A stretch of 64,000 nucleotides of DNA from Chryseobacterium sp. POL2 (GTDB lineage Bacteria; Bacteroidota; Bacteroidia; Flavobacteriales; Weeksellaceae): the NCBI RefSeq assembly GCF_011058315.1, contig NZ_CP049298.1, positions 3,038,001 to 3,102,000 of the forward strand, in the 5' to 3' direction. Shown in pieces: positions 59,879 to 64,000 of this stretch. A program made the translations under genes and the position numbers. The notes below the pieces were generated by a model, which had not been told where the DNA came from, did no database searches, and saw only the letters and a list, made by a program, of their open reading frames with translations. Position 1 is the stretch's first letter. Each line of letters starts with the position of its first letter.

Positions 59879-60925
59879 ATGCGAAAAATAGCTTACGTCG
59901 AGTTGGATACCCACGCAGAAATTGCACATAATTTTTATAAACTTTTTAAAGATTCCAAGCTTTTTGAAGTTGATTTTTTTTTGTCAGAAAAAGTTTACAA
60001 GATTATCGATATCAAATCAGAGAATGTCAAAATTTCAGAATCCAGTATTATCCATAATCAACTTGCCAAAGCGAGTTATGATCTGGTCATTGTTGGAACG
60101 GCGCATCGCTATTTCAATACTTTTTTGGCAATAGCTTCTAAATTTCCCATGGCGATTATTTGTCACAATCTTAATTTTTCTAAAGCGAATAAAACGCAGT
60201 TGTTACAATCTGTCTTTAAAAAAGATTGGAAGTTTCGCATAAAACTTTTGTTGAAGGAAAGCTTGTTGTCATCACCCTATTTATACAAAAAAAATAAACT
60301 TTTGGTACTTGATGAACATTTTAAAAATGAAAAATTTGAATTTCTAAATCTCTTTTATAATCAGTTTAAAACGGAAAAAAATAACACTGATCAATTGTGC
60401 ATTGTAGTTCCTGGCGCGGCTTCGCAGGAAAGGAGAGATTATCAACATATTTTTTCAAACCTAAAAAATCTTAATGAACATTCGGCTGCAATTAATTTGG
60501 TTCTGCTCGGAAAAGCGAATAAAACTATCAAAAATGAAATTGAAGTTTTAAAACATAATATTCCGAGTCACATTAATATTGTGTATTTCCAGGAAAAAGT
60601 TTCGCAAAGCGATTTCGATTTCTGGATGCAAAAAGCCGATGTTTTGTGGTGTCCAATTCAAAAAGAAACCGAATTTTTGGGCATTCAAGAATTCTATGGA
60701 ATTAGCAAAATGACTGGAAATATCGGTGATGCGATTAAGTATGGAAAATTTGCGGTTTTTCCGAAATCCTATGTTTCGAATTTAGAATTTATTGTTAACG
60801 AAGAAGACAATGTTTGGATACAATTTCAAAAACTTAAACAACAAGATTCAGAGGCATTTTCTGTGTTTTCAAAAGAACATATTTTAGAAAAAGCAGAACA
60901 AACATTATTAAATTTAATACCATGA
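59879..60925 (+). CDS. Probable GT-B glycosyltransferase-like protein, unassigned
   Basis: 348 residues. An N-terminal Rossmann-like half (RKIAYVELDTHAEIAHNFYKL, DLVIVGTAHRYFNTFLAIA) and a C-terminal half (LCIVVPGAASQERRDYQHIF, INIVYFQEKVSQSDFDFWMQKADVLWCPI, FYGISKMTGNIGDAIKYGKFAVFP) match the general GT-B layout with a donor-site loop. No family is recognised with certainty. Overlaps the next gene by 4 bp (ATGA) and follows the GT2 gene by 4 bp. Confidence 0.7.
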   Translation: MRKIAYVELDTHAEIAHNFYKLFKDSKLFEVDFFLSEKVYKIIDIKSENVKISESSIIHNQLAKASYDLVIVGTAHRYFNTFLAIASKFPMAIICHNLNFSKANKTQLLQSVFKKDWKFRIKLLLKESLLSSPYLYKKNKLLVLDEHFKNEKFEFLNLFYNQFKTEKNNTDQLCIVVPGAASQERRDYQHIFSNLKNLNEHSAAINLVLLGKANKTIKNEIEVLKHNIPSHINIVYFQEKVSQSDFDFWMQKADVLWCPIQKETEFLGIQEFYGISKMTGNIGDAIKYGKFAVFPKSYVSNLEFIVNEEDNVWIQFQKLKQQDSEAFSVFSKEHILEKAEQTLLNLIP

Positions 60926-61386
60926 AAAATCTATATATTTTTTTACTTTTATTATTTTATGTTTCGATAAATGCACAAGTTTTTAAGAAAATTTCCAATT
61001 CGAAAATCGATGCAGAACGTTTAGAATTGGCTAAAGAATTTAGTGCTTTATTTTTTGCAAAATGTGAGAAACAGGATTATACTGAGTTTAAAGATTATAA
61101 AATGTCAGTAACGCTTGCAAAAAAATTGACAGAAGATAATATTAAAAAAACGTGTGAAAGTACAAGTAGAAGTTCTGGCAAAATTACAATATCTGATTTG
61201 AAAACGGTGTACGATTTTAAATATACAAGAATCTACGATCCGATAGATTATTTTGTTTTTAATATTTTGACAGAGAATCCGAATTCTAATTACAAATATG
61301 CAATTGTGTCTATTTATCATGATCAGAACATCATTGACGGTGTATATCTTAGCGATAGATTGCCAAGCGAAAAGAAAAAGAAATAG
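60922..61386 (+). CDS. Small secreted protein of unknown function
   Basis: 154 residues. Signal peptide (KNLYIFLLLLFYVSINAQ), then a soluble alpha/beta domain with one pair of Cys (KCEKQD and KTCEST) and a lysine-rich C-terminus (SEKKKK). The size and helical start (RLELAKEFSALFFAKCE) resemble small DUF-type periplasmic proteins of this class. Translationally coupled to the preceding gene. Confidence 0.75.
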   Translation: MKNLYIFLLLLFYVSINAQVFKKISNSKIDAERLELAKEFSALFFAKCEKQDYTEFKDYKMSVTLAKKLTEDNIKKTCESTSRSSGKITISDLKTVYDFKYTRIYDPIDYFVFNILTENPNSNYKYAIVSIYHDQNIIDGVYLSDRLPSEKKKK

Positions 61387-61423
61387 CTTTCGCCAAGACT
61401 TAGGAAAGCCATAAAAAAATCCC

Positions 61424-61431
61424 TAATTTTG
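61424..61431 (+). promoter_or_regulatory. -7 box of the helicase gene
   Basis: TAATTTTG, 22 bp before the ATG at 61454. Confidence 0.55.
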
Positions 61432-61453
61432 TTGTCCGAAATTTGGATACGAC

Positions 61454-63784
61454 ATGGATTATTTGAAAGGATTGAATGAGTCACAATACGAGGCAGTTAC
61501 AACATTACAAGGGCCACTCATGGTTTTAGCGGGCGCAGGTTCTGGTAAAACAAGAGTTCTTACGATGCGTATCGCCCATTTGATAACTAATAATGTCGAT
61601 CCGTTCAATATTTTAGCATTAACATTTACCAACAAAGCGGCACGCGAAATGAAAGAGCGTATCGCAAAAGTCGTTGGTGAAAGCGATGCAAAATCTCTTT
61701 GGATGGGAACTTTTCACTCGGTGTTTGCACGTTTGTTGAGAAGCGAAGCACATTATTTGGGTTTTCCTTCCAACTTTACAATTTACGACACGCAAGACAG
61801 CCTTAATGTTCTGAAAAAAGTTCTTAAAGAAATGAACATCGATTCTGATGTTTATAAACCAAAGAAAGTGCAAGGACGTATTTCTCAGTACAAAAATAAT
61901 TTGATAACAGTTAATGCTTATTTTAATAATCCAGAACTAATCGAAGCTGACGAACGAGCGAACATGAAAGCTATGGGCGAAATCTACCGAAAATATGTAG
62001 ACACTTGTTTCCGTTCTGGCGCCATGGATTTTGATGATTTGCTATTGAGAACTAACGAATTGTTGACGCGTTTTCCAGAAGTTTTAGCAAAATATCAAGA
62101 TCGTTTTCGATACATTTTGGTGGATGAGTACCAAGATACCAACCATTCTCAATATTTGATTGTTAAAGCTTTGGCTTCAAAATTTGAAAATATTTGCGTT
62201 GTTGGTGACGATGCCCAATCGATTTACTCTTTTCGTGGCGCCAATATTTATAATATCCTTAATTTTAAAAAAGATTATCCGGACGCACACACTGTATCTT
62301 TGGAGCAGAATTACCGTTCGACACAAAATATTGTAAACGCGGCTAATGTTGTTATTTCTAAAAACTTACAACAGTTCAAAAAAAATGTATTCAGCGAAAA
62401 TGAAGAAGGCGAAAAAATAAAAATCTACCGAAGTCTTTCGGATGCGGACGAAGCCAACTTTGTGGCAGCCAATATCTGGGAAATTAGAAATCGTGAGCAA
62501 AGAAAATTTGAGGATTTCGCAATTCTATATCGTACCAATTCCCAAACTAGAGCCTTTGAAGATGCGCTGAGAAAGAAAAATATCCCATACCGTGTGTATG
62601 GCGGTTTGTCGTTTTATCAAAGGAAAGAGGTTAAAGATTTTATTGCATATCTACGCCTTTTGGTTAACGAAAATGATGCAGAAGCACTTCTTAGAATTAT
62701 AAATTTTCCAGCGAGAGGCATAGGTGATACGACACAAAATAAATTAATTGTTTTTGCGGATCAAAATAATATTTCATTAGCAGAAGTTCTTAATAATATT
62801 GGATTTTATTCCCCAAGATTAGGTTTAAATAATGGAGTTCTTAATAAATTAGGAGAGTTTTGGGCGATGATAAAAGCTTTCCAAGTGATGTTGAAACAAG
62901 ATAACGTTTATAATGTCGCGATGGAGGTTTCCAAACGAAGCGGTCTTATCAAACTTCTTAAAGACGACCAAACGCCAGAAGGTATTTCTCGTGTGGAAAA
63001 CGTTCAGGAATTACTAAACTCCATGCAAGGATTTTTAGAAGAACAACAACAATTGGAAGATGGAGATCCAAGCTTATCAAATTTCTTAGAAAATATCGCG
63101 CTTTCTTCGGATACACAACAGAATAATGACGACGAAGATATGGTGTCGCTGATGACGATTCACCTTTCCAAAGGTTTGGAATTTCCAGTCGTGCATTTGG
63201 TAGGTTTAGAAGAAAATCTTTTCCCGAGCTTTATGAGCAGTTCTTCTCGCGAAGAATTGGAAGAGGAGCGGCGTTTGTTTTACGTGGCTTTAACGAGAGC
63301 GGAGAAACAAGCTTTCTTTACCTACGCTGTGTCGCGTTTCCAATGGGGAAAAATTACAGATGCCGAGCCGTCGCGTTTTCTTAGCGAAATCGATTCAGAA
63401 TATTTAGAATTTATTAATCCAGCTTTGGAACGTCGCACGATCAATCATTCTGGGCTCAATTCTTCCATATTCGATGATGCGCCGCCAGTAGATGGACCTT
63501 TCTTCAAAAAGAAAGAAGCAAAAAAAACAATAAGTACGGCACCACAAGAAAAATTGGTTCCTAAAAATCTTAAACCTGTGGCCAGTGCCAAAATTATAAA
63601 TCCTTCGGGACAATCTTCGCAAGATATAGAAGTTGGAGACCGCGTACGACATGACCGTTTTGGAATTGGAGAAGTTATGTTTTTGGACGGGACAGATCCG
63701 CAAAATATCAAAGCCAAAGTCCATTTTGCTAACGAAGGAGAGAAAAATTTAATATTAAAATTCGCAAAACTAACGAAGATTTAA
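61454..63784 (+). CDS. UvrD/PcrA-type DNA helicase
   Basis: 776 residues, SF1A helicase. Q-motif and Walker A LAGAGSGKTRVL (about 27-38), motif Ia LTFTNKAAREMKERI, Walker B LVDEYQDTNHSQ, motif III VVGDDAQSIYSFRGA, motif IV EQNYRST, motif V TIHLSKGLEFPVV and motif VI VALTRAEK. The C-terminal 60 residues contain a Tudor-like GDRVRHDRFGIGEVMFLDG element that binds RNA polymerase in PcrA. Works in repair and transcription-coupled processes. Whether it is PcrA or UvrD in name is arbitrary. Confidence 0.96.
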   Translation: MDYLKGLNESQYEAVTTLQGPLMVLAGAGSGKTRVLTMRIAHLITNNVDPFNILALTFTNKAAREMKERIAKVVGESDAKSLWMGTFHSVFARLLRSEAHYLGFPSNFTIYDTQDSLNVLKKVLKEMNIDSDVYKPKKVQGRISQYKNNLITVNAYFNNPELIEADERANMKAMGEIYRKYVDTCFRSGAMDFDDLLLRTNELLTRFPEVLAKYQDRFRYILVDEYQDTNHSQYLIVKALASKFENICVVGDDAQSIYSFRGANIYNILNFKKDYPDAHTVSLEQNYRSTQNIVNAANVVISKNLQQFKKNVFSENEEGEKIKIYRSLSDADEANFVAANIWEIRNREQRKFEDFAILYRTNSQTRAFEDALRKKNIPYRVYGGLSFYQRKEVKDFIAYLRLLVNENDAEALLRIINFPARGIGDTTQNKLIVFADQNNISLAEVLNNIGFYSPRLGLNNGVLNKLGEFWAMIKAFQVMLKQDNVYNVAMEVSKRSGLIKLLKDDQTPEGISRVENVQELLNSMQGFLEEQQQLEDGDPSLSNFLENIALSSDTQQNNDDEDMVSLMTIHLSKGLEFPVVHLVGLEENLFPSFMSSSSREELEEERRLFYVALTRAEKQAFFTYAVSRFQWGKITDAEPSRFLSEIDSEYLEFINPALERRTINHSGLNSSIFDDAPPVDGPFFKKKEAKKTISTAPQEKLVPKNLKPVASAKIINPSGQSSQDIEVGDRVRHDRFGIGEVMFLDGTDPQNIKAKVHFANEGEKNLILKFAKLTKI

Positions 63785-63799
63785 TTCTTATATTGCAAT

Positions 63800-64000
63800 A
63801 TGATTAAAGCTAAAAATATTCATAAATCTTATGGAAATCTAGAAGTGCTTCGTGGTGTTGATATCCATATCAAACCAGGCGAAGTAGTCTCCATTGTTGG
63901 AGAATCTGGCGCTGGAAAATCTACACTTCTTCAGATCTTAGGAACATTGGACACGCCAACAACACCTACTAAATTTGGAACATTGTTGGAGCTAAATGGC
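63800..64000 (+). CDS. LolD-type ABC ATPase (3' truncated)
   Basis: 67 residues visible from the ATG at 63800; the gene continues past the window. [20 protein letters not shown], then Walker [16 protein letters not shown] and LGTLDTPT, typical of the LolD/MacB/FtsE group. LolD releases lipoproteins from the inner membrane. Partner genes are outside the window, so LolD is probable but not certain. Confidence 0.8.
   Translation, partial: MIKAKNIHKSYGNLEVLRGVDIHIKPGEVVSIVGESGAGKSTLLQILGTLDTPTTPTKFGTLLELNG

Overview
The window reads as a chromosomal segment from a Bacteroidota bacterium of class Flavobacteriia, most likely a Weeksellaceae/Chryseobacterium-like genome. The evidence is low G+C DNA, Bacteroidota-type promoters (-7 box TAnnTTTG, often with TTG or TTTG about 19-20 bp upstream), few Shine-Dalgarno sequences, type IX secretion system (T9SS) cargo with C-terminal sorting domains, PorQ, a lipoprotein-type TamL, and gene orders I recognise from this class (coiled-coil/zapA/6S RNA/rny; folP/DUF1599/DoxX/TerB/tpiA). 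Genus is inference; no rRNA or tRNA gene is present.

Layout. 1-1887 is the end of a YfhO-type membrane protein. 2.3-4.7 kb (minus) is rny, a 6S-like RNA, zapA and a small coiled-coil gene. 4.9-8.2 kb holds divergent tamL and an SPOUT methyltransferase whose starts overlap. 8.2-11.4 kb (minus) has three small envelope genes, cmk and porQ. 11.5-25.7 kb (plus) is core metabolism and translation: pyrH, frr, a GltB-like oxidoreductase, purB, purL, a SRPBCC protein, sucA, sucB and apaG. 25.7-30.2 kb is mostly minus: a DEDDh exonuclease, a GT2 glycosyltransferase and a lipid A-type acyltransferase, then a thioredoxin-like protein (plus) and an aldehyde dehydrogenase. An SDR enzyme follows, then an IS3-family element (31120-32500) inserted 11 bp behind the rpsF-rpsR-rplI operon. 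33.9-36.3 kb is a large T9SS cargo protein. 36.8-39.0 kb is folP-clc (minus), and 39.1-41.9 kb is DUF1599, BT_3928-like, TerB-like and tpiA (plus). 42.2-46.6 kb has an M23 peptidase, a glycosyltransferase, a pentapeptide protein and another T9SS cargo. 46.8-64 kb has ggt, prmA, an ABC exporter pair, dusB, a c-type cytochrome lipoprotein, rlmF, lysS, aspA, a methyltransferase/glycosyltransferase run, a UvrD/PcrA helicase and the start of a LolD-type ATPase.

How genes work together: sucA-sucB encode the E1 and E2 subunits of 2-oxoglutarate dehydrogenase. purB and purL are adjacent purine enzymes. pyrH, cmk and frr serve nucleotide supply and ribosome recycling. tamL, the acyltransferase, glycosyltransferases, lolD and porQ with its T9SS clients build the envelope and surface.

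No defence island, prophage, CRISPR array or biosynthetic cluster was found. The nearest thing to an undescribed system is non-coding: two GC-rich elements (41917-42111 and 49437-49608) share three constant blocks in the same order but carry completely different hairpins between them, and both sit between convergent genes. A second GC-rich family has copies at 1940-2041 and 51871-51981. Other non-coding points of interest are an orphan terminator before the cytochrome gene, probable leaderless mRNAs, promoter-embedded divergent starts, and a 17-bp perfect hairpin merging a terminator with the next promoter.
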